From: Collinsella sp.
Lineage (GTDB): Bacteria > Actinomycetota > Coriobacteriia > Coriobacteriales > Coriobacteriaceae
Direction: 5' to 3'
Assembly (NCBI GenBank): GCA_019414245.1
Contig: DXMK01000005.1
Coordinates: 1 to 64,000, forward strand
DNA: 64,000 nt
Within the stretch, counting starts at the first letter, position 1. Each line of letters begins with the position of its first letter. The position numbers were made by a program, and so were the translations under genes. Shown piece by piece: positions 18,190-26,692 of the stretch. The notes under the pieces were generated by a model that was not told the origin of the DNA, ran no database searches, and was given only the letters and a program-made list of their open reading frames with translations.

Positions 18190-19662
18190 ATGAAGATCGT
18201 AGGCGTTGCCGCCTGTACCGTGGGTATCGCCCACACGTATATGGCCCAGAAGGCGATTCAAGATGAATGCGCCGCCCGTGGCATCGAGTGCAAGGTCGAG
18301 GCTCAGGGTGGCCTGGGTATCGAGAATGAGCTCACGCAGGAAGACGTGGACTCCGCCGACCTGGTCCTGGAGTCCGTCGACGTGGGTGTCGAGAACGAGG
18401 ACCGTTTTGAGCAGAAGATGGCCGAGGGCAAGTTCCTCAAGGTCGGTACTTCCGATGTGATTGCCGATCCGGTCAAGATCATCGACCAGGCTGTTGAGAT
18501 TATCAAGGCGACGGGTGGCGCCGTTGACGCGCCCAAGGCCGAGGCCAAGGCAGAGAAGAAGGCCGTCTCCGCTGCCCCGCAGGCCCCGACACCGGCGTCC
18601 AAGCAGTCTATCTTTGCCGATCCTGGCAAGACGCTGCTCAATGCATTCAATACCGGCGTTTCCTATTTTATCCCCATTGTCGTTATCGGTGGCGTGTTCC
18701 TCGCCTTCTCGTTGGCATCCGGTACTGCCGGTGCTAGCGGCATGGAGGTCACCAACCCGTTGATGGTGAGCCTTAACACCATCGGCATGGCCGGCATCTC
18801 TATGATGATTCCGGTGCTTGCGGCATACATCGCCTACTCGATGGCCGGTAAGCCCGCACTTGCCCCCGGCTTCGTCCTGGGCTACTTGGTCAACAACGCC
18901 GTCGTCACCCCGAGTGGCAACAGCGTTTCGACCGGCTTCTTGGGCGCCATGATCATGGCTGTCATCTGCGGCTACTTTGTCCGCTGGATGAAGACCTGGA
19001 AGGTCAACAACACCATCCAGACCATCATGCCCATCCTGATCATCCCGATTCTGACCTCGCTCGTCCTGGGCATGGCCTACATCTACATCCTGGCCACGCC
19101 GCTTGGCTTTGTGATGGATTGGCTCACCAGCGTGCTCGGTAGCCTGCAGGGCGGCTCCGCCGTCGTCCTGGGCCTGGTCATTGGTGTTATGACCGCCTTC
19201 GATATGGGTGGCCCCATCAACAAGACCGCTTCGACCTTTACTATGGCCATCATGGCCTCCGGCATCTACGGCCCTAACGGTATGTTCCGCGTCGCCGTCG
19301 CCATTCCCCCGATCGCCTGCGGCCTCGCTGCGCTCATCGCCAAGAATAAGTTCGATGACGCCGATCGTCAGATGGGTATCTCCGCACTGTTCATGGGCTG
19401 CATCGGCATTACCGAGGGCGCTATCCCCTTCGCGGTCAAGGACCTTGGCCACACCCTGCCCGGCATCTGCATCGGCTCTGCCGTGGGTGCGGCGCTCGCC
19501 GCCTTCCAGGGTATCGACTGCTACGTCCCGCACGGTGGCTTTATCGTCGCCCTCGCCACCAACAACGTCGCGCTGTTCTGCCTGGACATCGTGATTGGCT
19601 CCGTGGTCGCCGCTGCAATCCTGATTGCCATGAAGCCCACGCTCGATAAGCAGGCCAAGTAA
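18190..19662 (+). CDS. PTS sugar transporter EIIBC, fructose family
   Basis: 490-residue membrane permease that imports and phosphorylates a sugar. The EIIB domain (1-100) starts MKIVGVAACTVGIAHTYMA with the phospho-accepting Cys9; an Ala/Lys/Pro linker (about 105-140) leads to the EIIC domain (about 145-485) with some ten membrane helices and the FDMGGPINK motif of the fructose family. The ATG at 18190 has GAGGGA upstream. No fruK (1-phosphofructokinase) follows, which argues against ordinary fructose as substrate. The matching EIIA is the last gene of the operon at 23734. Confidence 0.9.
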   Translation: MKIVGVAACTVGIAHTYMAQKAIQDECAARGIECKVEAQGGLGIENELTQEDVDSADLVLESVDVGVENEDRFEQKMAEGKFLKVGTSDVIADPVKIIDQAVEIIKATGGAVDAPKAEAKAEKKAVSAAPQAPTPASKQSIFADPGKTLLNAFNTGVSYFIPIVVIGGVFLAFSLASGTAGASGMEVTNPLMVSLNTIGMAGISMMIPVLAAYIAYSMAGKPALAPGFVLGYLVNNAVVTPSGNSVSTGFLGAMIMAVICGYFVRWMKTWKVNNTIQTIMPILIIPILTSLVLGMAYIYILATPLGFVMDWLTSVLGSLQGGSAVVLGLVIGVMTAFDMGGPINKTASTFTMAIMASGIYGPNGMFRVAVAIPPIACGLAALIAKNKFDDADRQMGISALFMGCIGITEGAIPFAVKDLGHTLPGICIGSAVGAALAAFQGIDCYVPHGGFIVALATNNVALFCLDIVIGSVVAAAILIAMKPTLDKQAK

Positions 19663-19676
19663 ACCTTTAAGGACTC

Positions 19677-19713
19677 CGGTTGTGCGGAGGGATGGATTTG
19701 ACTCCGCACAACC
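19677..19713 (+). promoter_or_regulatory. Intercistronic hairpin after EIIBC
   Basis: A 12-bp stem GGTTGTGCGGAG / CTCCGCACAACC with a 12-base loop and no T-tract, in the gap before the GatZ-like gene. It may stabilise or separate the upstream message. Confidence 0.5.
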
Positions 19714-19806
19714 GCCCCTACACAACAAAATCCATCCGTACTGATAGGGCCCGCATCTGGGTCCCGGGGAACTTTTGTCAAAAATCCTCTGGAGAAGGAG
19801 AACAAA

Positions 19807-21081
19807 ATGTCCAACCTCACCATCCGTCAGGCCGTTCAGGGCATGCTCAAGCTGCAGGATAGCGGCGATCACGCAACCATGGTCGGCATTGGCCCCATGA
19901 GCCCCAACCTGATTCAGGCCGTGTTCGAGCTTGCCAAGGACGAGGTTTTCCCGCCCATGTTTATCGCTAGCCGCAACCAGGTCGATATGGACGAGATGGG
20001 CGCCGGCTACGTCAACGGTTGGGACCAGACGCGCTTTGCCGCCGACATCAAGAAGGTTGCCGACGAGGTGGGTTACACCGGTCCGTACTACCTGTGCCGC
20101 GATCACGGCGGTCCGTGGCAGCGCGACGAGGAGCGTAACGCCCACCTGCCCGAGGACGAGGCCATGGAGCTCGCCCGCAAGTCCTTTGTCGCCGACATGG
20201 AGGCGGGCTTTGACCTGCTGATGGTCGACCCCACCAAGGACCCCTATCAGATCGGCAAGGTTATTCCGCTCGACGTGGTGCTTCGCCGTACGATCGATCT
20301 TATCGACTACCTTGAGCAATACCGTCGCGAGCATAACCTGCCCGAGGTTGCCTATGAGGTCGGTACCGAGGAGACCAATGGCGGCTTGACCTCTACCGAT
20401 AAGTACGAGGAGTTCATTTCTCAGCTGCAGCCCGAGCTCGAGAAGCGCGGCTGCCCCATGCCCACCTTTATCGTCGGCCAGACCGGCACCCTTACCCGCT
20501 GGACGGAGCAGGTCGGTCACTACAACTTCAAGAACGCTCGCGAGCTTGCCGATATGGCCAAGCGCTACGGCGTGGGTCTGAAGGAGCACAACGCCGACTA
20601 CCTGGATGACGCGACGCTGCTCGAGCATATCCCGGCACACGTGACCGCCTCCAACGTTGCTCCGCAGTATGGCACCGAGGAGACCCGCGCTTACCTCAAA
20701 CTCTGCGCTACCGAGCAGATTCTGGTCGACAACGGCCTGTGCGACGATCCCTCCGACCTGTATCACACGCTGCTGGTCAAGGCCATCAAGACCGAGCGCT
20801 GGCGCAAGTGGATGACTGGCGACGATGTCAACCTGCAGGTTGACGACATTCTGGCCGACGACGAGCTCAGCCTGAAGATTCTGGATGTCTCCGGCCACTA
20901 CGCGTTCAACGATCCCGAGGTCAAGGAGCAGGTCGAGAAGCTCTATCGCAACCTCGCTGCCCAAGACATCGACGGCAAGCGCTTTGTGATCGAGCACATC
21001 AAGCGCCCGATCAAGCAGTATGTCGTCGGTCTTAACCTCAAGGGCGTCACGAACCGCATCGAGAAGGCTCTCGAGGACTAA
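19807..21081 (+). CDS. GatZ/KbaZ-like D-tagatose-bisphosphate aldolase subunit
   Basis: 424-residue protein matching the non-catalytic subunit family of class II tagatose-1,6-bisphosphate aldolase. It shows the TIM-barrel features of GatZ: MVGIGPMSPNLIQAVFELA near the start, YLCRDHGGPWQRDEE at about 95-109, VDPTKDP, YEVGTEETNGG and VGQTGTL. In enterobacteria GatZ supports the catalytic GatY; no GatY is encoded in this operon, so either GatZ acts alone here or has a different role. GGAGAAGGAG precedes the ATG. Confidence 0.8.
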   Translation: MSNLTIRQAVQGMLKLQDSGDHATMVGIGPMSPNLIQAVFELAKDEVFPPMFIASRNQVDMDEMGAGYVNGWDQTRFAADIKKVADEVGYTGPYYLCRDHGGPWQRDEERNAHLPEDEAMELARKSFVADMEAGFDLLMVDPTKDPYQIGKVIPLDVVLRRTIDLIDYLEQYRREHNLPEVAYEVGTEETNGGLTSTDKYEEFISQLQPELEKRGCPMPTFIVGQTGTLTRWTEQVGHYNFKNARELADMAKRYGVGLKEHNADYLDDATLLEHIPAHVTASNVAPQYGTEETRAYLKLCATEQILVDNGLCDDPSDLYHTLLVKAIKTERWRKWMTGDDVNLQVDDILADDELSLKILDVSGHYAFNDPEVKEQVEKLYRNLAAQDIDGKRFVIEHIKRPIKQYVVGLNLKGVTNRIEKALED

Positions 21082-21140
21082 GTAGTTTTTCCTACACGAC
21101 GCCGGGCCTGGGGCATGTCCCAGCTGCAGGCCCGGCACAT

Positions 21141-21176
21141 AGGACAAAGGGGCATCCCCTTTGTCCTTTCTTTTGA
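21141..21176 (+). terminator. Terminator-like hairpin inside the PTS operon
   Basis: AGGACAAAGGGG / CCCCTTTGTCCT stem with a two-base loop followed by TTCTTTTG, immediately preceded by another hairpin GCCGGGCCTG / CAGGCCCGGC (21102-21137). It stands between the GatZ-like and TalC-like genes, so transcription may be attenuated there. The sequence resembles the GACAAAGGG palindromes at 39727 and 63283. Confidence 0.7.
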
Positions 21177-21206
21177 GTTTTGGATTCCTCCGAAGGAGTT
21201 TGCACC

Positions 21207-21890
21207 ATGAAGTTCTTTATCGATACCGCCAACCTTGACGAGATCGCCGAGGCCAGGAGCTGGGGCTGCCTTGCCGGCGTAACCACCAACCCGTCTCTGT
21301 ACGCCAAGACCGGCGGCAAGCTTGCAGACTTTGAACCCCACATGCTCAAGATTGCCGAGCTCTGCGAGGGTCTGCCCGTGTCTGCCGAGTCTACCGCCAC
21401 CACGGCCGAGGGCATGATCGAGGAGGGCAAGCGCCTTGCTGCCCTCGCCCCCAACATTGTGGTCAAGCTCCCCGTGTGCGAGGCCGGTCTCGCCGCCTGC
21501 CGCGCGCTGGCCGATGCAGGCGTGCGCGTCAACATGACGCTTGTCTTCTCGCCGACCCAGGCCTTGATGGCCGCCAACGCCGGCGCTCGCTACATCAGCC
21601 CGTTTGTGGGGCGCTTCGACGATATCGCCGAGGACGGTATTTCGCAGCTCGACAACGTTGTGACCTGCATCAAGAACTATGACTGGACCGGCAAGAACGT
21701 CGACGACACCGTCGAAATCATCACCGCTTCGGTCCGCACGCCCAACCACGTGACCCAGGCGGCTCTTCTTGGCGCCGACATCGCGACCGTGCCCATGGCC
21801 GCTCTCAAGAAGTGCCTGCATCACCCGCTGACCGACCAGGGCCTCGCCTCTTTTGAGGCTGACTGGCAGAAGGTCGTCGCTCAGGCTTAA
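21207..21890 (+). CDS. TalC/FSA-type transaldolase
   Basis: 227-residue class I aldolase of the small transaldolase family (fructose-6-phosphate aldolase / TalC). It begins MKFFIDTANLDEIAEA, has GVTTNPSL at about 30, the Schiff-base lysine in NIVVKLPV at about 86 and FSPTQALMAANAGARYISPFVGR at about 113-135. It cleaves or transfers a dihydroxyacetone unit; FSA and transaldolase activities cannot be distinguished by eye. GAAGGAG precedes the ATG. It sits between the GatZ-like gene and the split transketolase. Confidence 0.88.
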   Translation: MKFFIDTANLDEIAEARSWGCLAGVTTNPSLYAKTGGKLADFEPHMLKIAELCEGLPVSAESTATTAEGMIEEGKRLAALAPNIVVKLPVCEAGLAACRALADAGVRVNMTLVFSPTQALMAANAGARYISPFVGRFDDIAEDGISQLDNVVTCIKNYDWTGKNVDDTVEIITASVRTPNHVTQAALLGADIATVPMAALKKCLHHPLTDQGLASFEADWQKVVAQA

Positions 21891-21953
21891 CGAGTGGATT
21901 GCCCCGGCATCGCGTCATCCGGTGCCGGGGTTGTTCTCAAGAGAGGAATTCGT

Positions 21954-22784
21954 ATGACCAACCAGGAGCTGGCGAAGGTCGCCAATGAGGTCAGGAAGGG
22001 TGTCGTGACTGCGGTTCACGCGGCCAAGTCGGGACACCCGGGTGGATCGCTCGGTGCTGCCGACATCATGACGTATCTGTACTTTGAGGAAATGAATATC
22101 GATCCTGCCGACCCTCACAAGGCCGATCGCGATCGCTTTGTGCTCTCCAAGGGTCACGCGGCGCCGGGCCTGTATTCGGTGTTGGCAAATCGCGGCTATT
22201 TTCCCGTCGAAGAGCTCGAGACGCTCCGTCATATTGGCAGCCGACTGCAGGGCCATCCCAACATGAACGACGCCCCTGGCATCGATATGTCCACCGGATC
22301 GCTCGGTCAGGGCATCTCTGCTGCAGTTGGAATGGCGCTTGCCGCTAAGCACTGGGGCGACGGCTACCGTGTCTACACGTTGCTGGGCGACGGTGAGTGC
22401 GAGGAAGGCCAGGTGTGGGAGGCGGCCATGTTCGCCGGCAACCATGCGCTCGACAATCTTGTTGCCGTCGTCGACCACAACGGCTTGCAGATTGACGGCA
22501 CGATCGATGAAGTCAACTCGGCCATGCCGCTCGCTGACAAGTTCCGCGCCTTTAAGTGGCATGTGATCGAGCTCGCCGACGGTAACGACATGGCGCAGAT
22601 TGCCGCCGCCTTTGCCGAGGCCCGCAAAGTGAGCGACTCGCCCGTGGCCATTATCGCCGAGACGGTGAAGGGCAAGGGCGTCTCCTTTATGGAAAACCAG
22701 GTGGGCTGGCACGGCAAGGCACCCAACGATGAACAGTTTGAGCAGGCCATGGCCGAGCTCGCAGCAGCAGGGGAGGAGCTCTAA
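21954..22784 (+). CDS. Transketolase, N-terminal (TPP-binding) subunit
   Basis: 276-residue half-transketolase carrying the thiamine-diphosphate pyrophosphate site: KSGHPGGSLGAADI at about 25, the GDGECEEGQVWEA metal/TPP motif at about 144-156 and NHGLQIDGT-type residues (VDHNGLQIDG). It forms a heterodimer-based enzyme with the next gene, moving two-carbon units between sugar phosphates. GAGAGGAATTC lies before the ATG. Its TAA overlaps the ATG of the C-terminal subunit by one base. Confidence 0.93.
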   Translation: MTNQELAKVANEVRKGVVTAVHAAKSGHPGGSLGAADIMTYLYFEEMNIDPADPHKADRDRFVLSKGHAAPGLYSVLANRGYFPVEELETLRHIGSRLQGHPNMNDAPGIDMSTGSLGQGISAAVGMALAAKHWGDGYRVYTLLGDGECEEGQVWEAAMFAGNHALDNLVAVVDHNGLQIDGTIDEVNSAMPLADKFRAFKWHVIELADGNDMAQIAAAFAEARKVSDSPVAIIAETVKGKGVSFMENQVGWHGKAPNDEQFEQAMAELAAAGEEL

Positions 22785-23722
22785 TGGCAGACGTCAAGAA
22801 AGTCGCCACGCGCGTTAGCTATGGCGAGGCACTTGTCGAGCTGGGCAATGAGCGCGATGACTTTGTGGTTCTCGATGCCGACCTGGCCGTCGCCACGCAG
22901 ACCGGTAAGTTTAAGGCTGCGCACCCTGAGCGCTTCTACGACGCCGGCATTGCCGAGAGCAACCTGATGGGTCTTGCCGCCGGCATCGCGACCACGGGCC
23001 GCGTTGCTTTTGCGAGCACCTTTGCGATGTTTGCCGCCGGTCGCGCCTACGAGCAGGTCCGCAATTCCATCGGCTACCCGCACCTCAACGTCAAGATTGG
23101 CGCTACTCATGCCGGCATTTCGGTGGGCGAGGACGGCGCCACGCACCAGTGCTGCGAGGATATCGCACTCATGCGCACGATTCCGGGTATGACGGTGGTC
23201 GTTCCCGCCGACGACGTCGAGGCTCGTGCCTGTGTGCGCGCCGCCTATGAGTTTGAGGGCCCGGTTTACATGCGCTTCGGCCGCCTGGCAACACCGGTCA
23301 TCAACGACTGCGAGGACTATGAGTTCAAGATTGGTCGCGGCGTGGTCGTGCGCGAGGGGTCCGATGTGACCATCATCGCTTGTGGCCTTATGGTCGCCGA
23401 GGCGCTTGAGGCTGCCGAGGCGCTCGCTGCCGATGGTATCGATGCCGAGGTCATCAATATGCACACGATCAAGCCGCTTGATGAGCGCCTGGTGGTTGCC
23501 AGCGCCAAGAAGACCGGTCGCGTGGTCACTGCCGAGGAGCATTCGATTATCGGCGGTCTTGGCGAGGCCGTTGCCTCGGTGCTAGCGGAGCAGTATCCGG
23601 TGCCGATGCGTCGCGTCGGCGTGCGCGATGTGTATGGCGAGTCCGGCCCTGCGGTCGATTTGCTGCACAAGTACGGTTTGGACGCCGACGGCATCGAAGC
23701 TGCGGTCAGGTCTGTGTTGTAA
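22784..23722 (+). CDS. Transketolase, C-terminal subunit
   Basis: 312-residue partner of the preceding gene. It contains the pyrimidine-binding domain (FYDAGIAESNLMGLAAGIA and FASTFAMFAAGRAYEQVRNSI, with the catalytic Glu in AES) and the C-terminal transketolase domain (from about 190, VTIIACGLMVAEALEAAE). The one-base overlap with the N-terminal gene indicates translational coupling. Split transketolases are usual in sugar-specific operons, separate from the housekeeping enzyme. Confidence 0.93.
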   Translation: MADVKKVATRVSYGEALVELGNERDDFVVLDADLAVATQTGKFKAAHPERFYDAGIAESNLMGLAAGIATTGRVAFASTFAMFAAGRAYEQVRNSIGYPHLNVKIGATHAGISVGEDGATHQCCEDIALMRTIPGMTVVVPADDVEARACVRAAYEFEGPVYMRFGRLATPVINDCEDYEFKIGRGVVVREGSDVTIIACGLMVAEALEAAEALAADGIDAEVINMHTIKPLDERLVVASAKKTGRVVTAEEHSIIGGLGEAVASVLAEQYPVPMRRVGVRDVYGESGPAVDLLHKYGLDADGIEAAVRSVL

Positions 23723-23733
23723 GGAAGGTTTCC

Positions 23734-24186
23734 ATGGGATTTGTATCTGCCAACCAAGTGACGATAGGGTATACCGCCGCCTCGCGCGAGGATGCCCTGC
23801 ATTATTTGTCCGATCAGGCCGTCGAGCTCGGCTTTGCTGACGACGCATCTGCCGTAGAGACTGCCTTCATGGCTCGCGAGAACGAGGCCGAGACTGGCCT
23901 TGTCGCCGGTTTTGCCGTTCCACATGCCAAAAGCGATGCTATCCACACGCCGGGCGTTGCCGTGCTTAAGCTGGTCGAGCCCGTTGAATGGCCGAGCTTC
24001 GATGGTGTGCCCGTCGATGTTGCGCTCGCGCTGTACGTGCCTGCCGGCGAGGCAGGAACCACGCACCTGCGCTTGCTCTCCAAGGCTGCCGTGATGCTGA
24101 TGGACGCCGGCTTCCGTGACAAGGTGCGCGCGAGCACCGATCCCGTTGAGATTGCGGAGCTCATCAATAGCGGACTCGAAGACTAG
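23734..24186 (+). CDS. PTS EIIA component, fructose/mannitol family
   Basis: 150-residue cytoplasmic phosphocarrier passing phosphate from HPr to the EIIB domain at 18190. The active-site histidine is in GFAVPHAKSDAI (His about 69), with the surrounding ARENEAETGLVAG typical of the PTS-EIIA-2 fold. It starts 11 bases after the transketolase stop with AAGGAAGG upstream. Being the last gene, it closes the sugar cassette; the terminator at 24229-24266 follows. Confidence 0.9.
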   Translation: MGFVSANQVTIGYTAASREDALHYLSDQAVELGFADDASAVETAFMARENEAETGLVAGFAVPHAKSDAIHTPGVAVLKLVEPVEWPSFDGVPVDVALALYVPAGEAGTTHLRLLSKAAVMLMDAGFRDKVRASTDPVEIAELINSGLED

Positions 24187-24228
24187 AACGGTCATCCCGT
24201 TCAATCAATTGATCCTTCTCCAAGGAAA

Positions 24229-24266
24229 AGGGCCGCGACGCCATATAGGTGTCGCGGCCCTGTTTG
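24229..24266 (+). terminator. Terminator of the PTS sugar operon
   Basis: 14-bp stem beginning AGGGCCGCGACGCC with one G-T pair, loop ATATA, then TGTTTGCGTTT. Confidence 0.8.
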
Positions 24267-24271
24267 CGTTT

Positions 24272-24317
24272 CCCCAGATAAAACCTGCCAAAATAAACCT
24301 ATCCCTTTTTGGCAGGC
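24272..24317 (+). repeat. CCTGCCAAAA hairpin repeat, copy A
   Basis: CCCAGATAAAACCTGCCAAA followed by AATAAACCTATCCC and TTTTTGGCAGG; the CCTGCCAAAA and TTTTGGCAGG ends pair. Other copies at 24744, 27851 (inverted) and 30032. Confidence 0.8.
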
Positions 24318-24743
24318 TAATCGTGAGTTATTTCACCGCAACTTAGGGCACGGTTAGGAAGTGTGCACCTTAAAGAGTGGAGCCCTTGATTAGAGAGGTC
24401 GCGCTCATCTCTCTAAATGTCTCTCTAAAGAGAAGGTTGGTTAGAGAGATAGCATTAGGCAATCTAGCAGCGAATTCGATACATCTCTCTTAATGTCTCT
24501 CTAAAACAAGGCGCTTATCTCTCTAACTTTAGAGAGATAAGCGCCTTGTTTTAGAGAGACGGAATGCCAAAATTCGTCCGTCAGCTACCATCTGCCAAAA
24601 ATGACGGATAAAGGGCTCATCGAAGTAATGGGTTCATCGACGAGGCGCAACCGCCGCTATCGGAAGAAGTAGATGCAGCCGAATTGCCCCTCTATCGTCT
24701 CTCGAAGTTTGATGGGTGCTAGAGGGGCGACTGCCTCGCGATA
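24318..24743. repeat. TTAGAGAGA motif cluster with 31-bp palindrome
   Basis: Gene-free stretch. Between 24390 and 24560 the octamer TAGAGAGA or its complement occurs nine times with small variations. Two near-identical direct copies of CATCTCTCTWAATGTCTCTC start at 24407 and 24482. At 24495-24560 there is a perfect palindrome with 31-bp arms and a four-base ACTT loop. A further hairpin GCCCCTCTA / TAGAGGGGC lies at 24686-24727. No promoter, gene or known element was recognised. Confidence 0.75.
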
Positions 24744-24793
24744 TTTTCCCAAGATAAAACCTGCCAAAACAAACCTGTCCCTTATTGACAGGT
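24744..24793 (+). repeat. CCTGCCAAAA hairpin repeat, copy B
   Basis: CCCAAGATAAAACCTGCCAA and AACCTGTCCC as in copy A, but the right arm is degraded (TTATTGACAGG). Confidence 0.75.
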
Positions 24794-24847
24794 CAGTTAA
24801 CGTAGTCCAGGTTGAGCATATGTGCCCGGGGCCTGCGCAGCGCCGAG

Positions 24848-24874
24848 CAGTTACGCCGTTTGTAAAACGGCGTA
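24848..24874. terminator. Hairpin at the 3' end of the LarE-like gene
   Basis: Perfect 12-bp stem GTTACGCCGTTT / AAACGGCGTAAC with a three-base loop, two bases past the LarE-like stop codon. There is no T-tract on the minus strand, so termination is only likely. Confidence 0.45.
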
Positions 24875-24876
24875 AC

Positions 24877-25755
24877 CTAAAGGTTCATGTTGCCGTGGAT
24901 GTAGGGGGTGACCTCAGGGGAGATATGGTCGCAGCCCAGTTCGCGCAGCGCGGACTCGATAACGGCGGGCAGCGGGGTTTTGCCCTCGGCATCGACGGCG
25001 TTGCCACCGAGGGCAGCAATCTTGGCGACATCTGCGGGTGCGGCCTCGATATGCATGCAGCCGCCGATCAAGCGCGCGCGTACCTGTGCCAGATCAAGAT
25101 CGTGCAGGTAATCCTCGCAGGCGCGGATTAAATCGACCTTCTCGCGCGTAAGCTCCTCGCCCGTGGGGACGCGGGTGGCAAGACATGCTCCCGCCGGCAG
25201 GTTCCAAACGGGATAGCCCCATGCGCGCAGCAGCTCGCGCTCTTCGTCCTTGGTAAAGCCGACCTCCATAAGGGGTGAGCGTACGCCGAGCTCTTCTGCC
25301 GCACGCATGCCGGGGCGGTAGTCACCGCGATCGCTTGCATTACTGCCATCGATGACGGTGGGAAAGCCGAGCGACTTGGCGTGGTTGACGATGGCGGTAA
25401 AGCCGGCGTGCTTGCAGTGGTAGCAGCGATTAGCATCGTTGCAGGCTACTTGGGGGAGCTGCAGCTGATCGACCGAAAGATTGAGCACGGGGAGCTTAAA
25501 ATGTGCCCCTTCATTGGCTTGTCCATCAACGGACCGCTCAAACGAGGCCTGCTCGGGCGTGCCGATGAGCGGCGTGGTGAGATGGACGAGGAGGGTATTG
25601 GTAGGCATGATGCGGGCGCATACGGCGGCCAAAAAGCTGCTGTCAACGCCGCCGGAAAACCCGATAGCCACGCGCCCGTATGCCAAAAGCAGCTGTTCGA
25701 GCGCCGATAGCTTGTCTTGAAGCTCCTCTGCGGGTGCCGTGGTGTCTAAAATCAT
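24877..25755 (-). CDS. LarE-like ATP-dependent sulfur transferase
   Basis: 292-residue PP-loop protein. The adenylating loop IGFSGGVDSSFLAAV is at about residues 31-45. Three conserved cysteines are visible, two in NRCYHCKHAGF (about 109-119) and one in LPAGACLATRVP (about 190-200), the arrangement of the iron-sulfur-type LarE proteins that donate sulfur to the nickel-pincer cofactor of lactate racemase. No larB, larC or larA is nearby, so its target is uncertain; it could serve another thiolation. AAGGA precedes the ATG. Confidence 0.82.
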   Translation of the reverse strand: MILDTTAPAEELQDKLSALEQLLLAYGRVAIGFSGGVDSSFLAAVCARIMPTNTLLVHLTTPLIGTPEQASFERSVDGQANEGAHFKLPVLNLSVDQLQLPQVACNDANRCYHCKHAGFTAIVNHAKSLGFPTVIDGSNASDRGDYRPGMRAAEELGVRSPLMEVGFTKDEERELLRAWGYPVWNLPAGACLATRVPTGEELTREKVDLIRACEDYLHDLDLAQVRARLIGGCMHIEAAPADVAKIAALGGNAVDAEGKTPLPAVIESALRELGCDHISPEVTPYIHGNMNL

Positions 25756-25851
25756 GAAACGGTCCTTATCGTTGAGTACTCGATCGAAAACTATAATCCT
25801 AATGCGTTACTTGCCATAAGACTTCTATCTGTGTAACGAAAGTGCAATATG

Positions 25852-25868
25852 GTATATACGTTATATAC
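25852..25868. promoter_or_regulatory. Palindromic GTATATA-TATATAC site upstream of HAD gene
   Basis: GTATATACGTTATATAC is a 17-bp perfect inverted repeat 60 bases upstream of the HAD-phosphatase start and looks like a repressor operator over an AT-rich promoter. Confidence 0.45.
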
Positions 25869-25928
25869 AAGTTGCCAAATGCGGTAGAGTTGCGGCAATA
25901 CGACAGCGAGAGTCGATGGGGGACCGAT

Positions 25929-26579
25929 ATGATCAAGGCTGTTATTTTTGACATGGATGGAACGCTGGTCGATACCGAGCGTTTGGGGATTAAGGCCTGG
26001 AAGGCAGGCGCCGCTGAGCTGGGGCTCGCGATTGATGAAGCGCTGATCCATCAGTTTATCGGCCGCACGCTGCCCGATGTTATGGACATCCTTGATAAGC
26101 ATTACGGCAGCCATGAAACCACCGAGGCGATCTATCGTCGCCACAAGGAGATTCGCGACGAGATGGTCAAGACCGAACTGGAACTTAAGGCCGGTGCCGC
26201 CGAGTGCCTAGACGAGCTGCTGGCTGCGGGCTATCACGTGGGTCTAGCGACGTCGTCGCGCCTCGTTACGGCCGAGCGCAACCTTAAGATGGTCGGTCTT
26301 TTTGACAAGTTTGAAACGGTAACGTGTGGCGAGGACGTCGTGCACGGCAAGCCCGACCCCGAGATGTATCTGCTCGCCTGCGAGCGCGCGGGCTTTGCTC
26401 CCGAGGAATGTGCCGTGGTCGAGGATTCGCGCAACGGTTGCGTCTCGGGCATTACGGCCGGCTGCCATGTCTTTGCCGTCCCCGATATCGTGCCGCTGCC
26501 GCAGGACGTGGTGGATGGCTGCGAGGCCGTGCTCGATACGTTGTTCGACCTGGCGGCGGCAATCAAGGCTGTGCGCTAG
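25929..26579 (+). CDS. HAD-family hydrolase, beta-phosphoglucomutase-like
   Basis: 216-residue haloacid-dehalogenase phosphatase/mutase of subfamily IA. Motif I is VIFDMDGTLVDTE (residues 5-17) with nucleophile Asp9 and acid/base Asp11; motif II is LATSSR at about 107, motif III the lysine in VHGKPDPEMYL at about 141 and motif IV VEDSRNG at about 165. Substrate is a small phosphorylated metabolite that cannot be named. The ATG at 25929 follows GGGGGA; an upstream in-frame ATG at 25842 lies in the AT-rich promoter region. Confidence 0.87.
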   Translation: MIKAVIFDMDGTLVDTERLGIKAWKAGAAELGLAIDEALIHQFIGRTLPDVMDILDKHYGSHETTEAIYRRHKEIRDEMVKTELELKAGAAECLDELLAAGYHVGLATSSRLVTAERNLKMVGLFDKFETVTCGEDVVHGKPDPEMYLLACERAGFAPEECAVVEDSRNGCVSGITAGCHVFAVPDIVPLPQDVVDGCEAVLDTLFDLAAAIKAVR

Positions 26580-26617
26580 AAAATTGCGGCGTTAAAACGA
26601 GCGATTGCTCACGTTTA

Positions 26618-26667
26618 CGCTTAAGCAAAAGGGGCCCGGCAATGGTCGGGCCCCTTTTGCTTAAGCG
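26618..26667. terminator. Bidirectional terminator with 21-bp perfect stem
   Basis: CGCTTAAGCAAAAGGGGCCCG and its exact complement enclose an 8-base loop between the convergent HAD and LacI genes. The A4/T4 tracts lie inside the stem, giving a working terminator in either direction. Confidence 0.85.
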
Positions 26668-26692
26668 GCGACTTAGCATACTCGCGGGCGTG

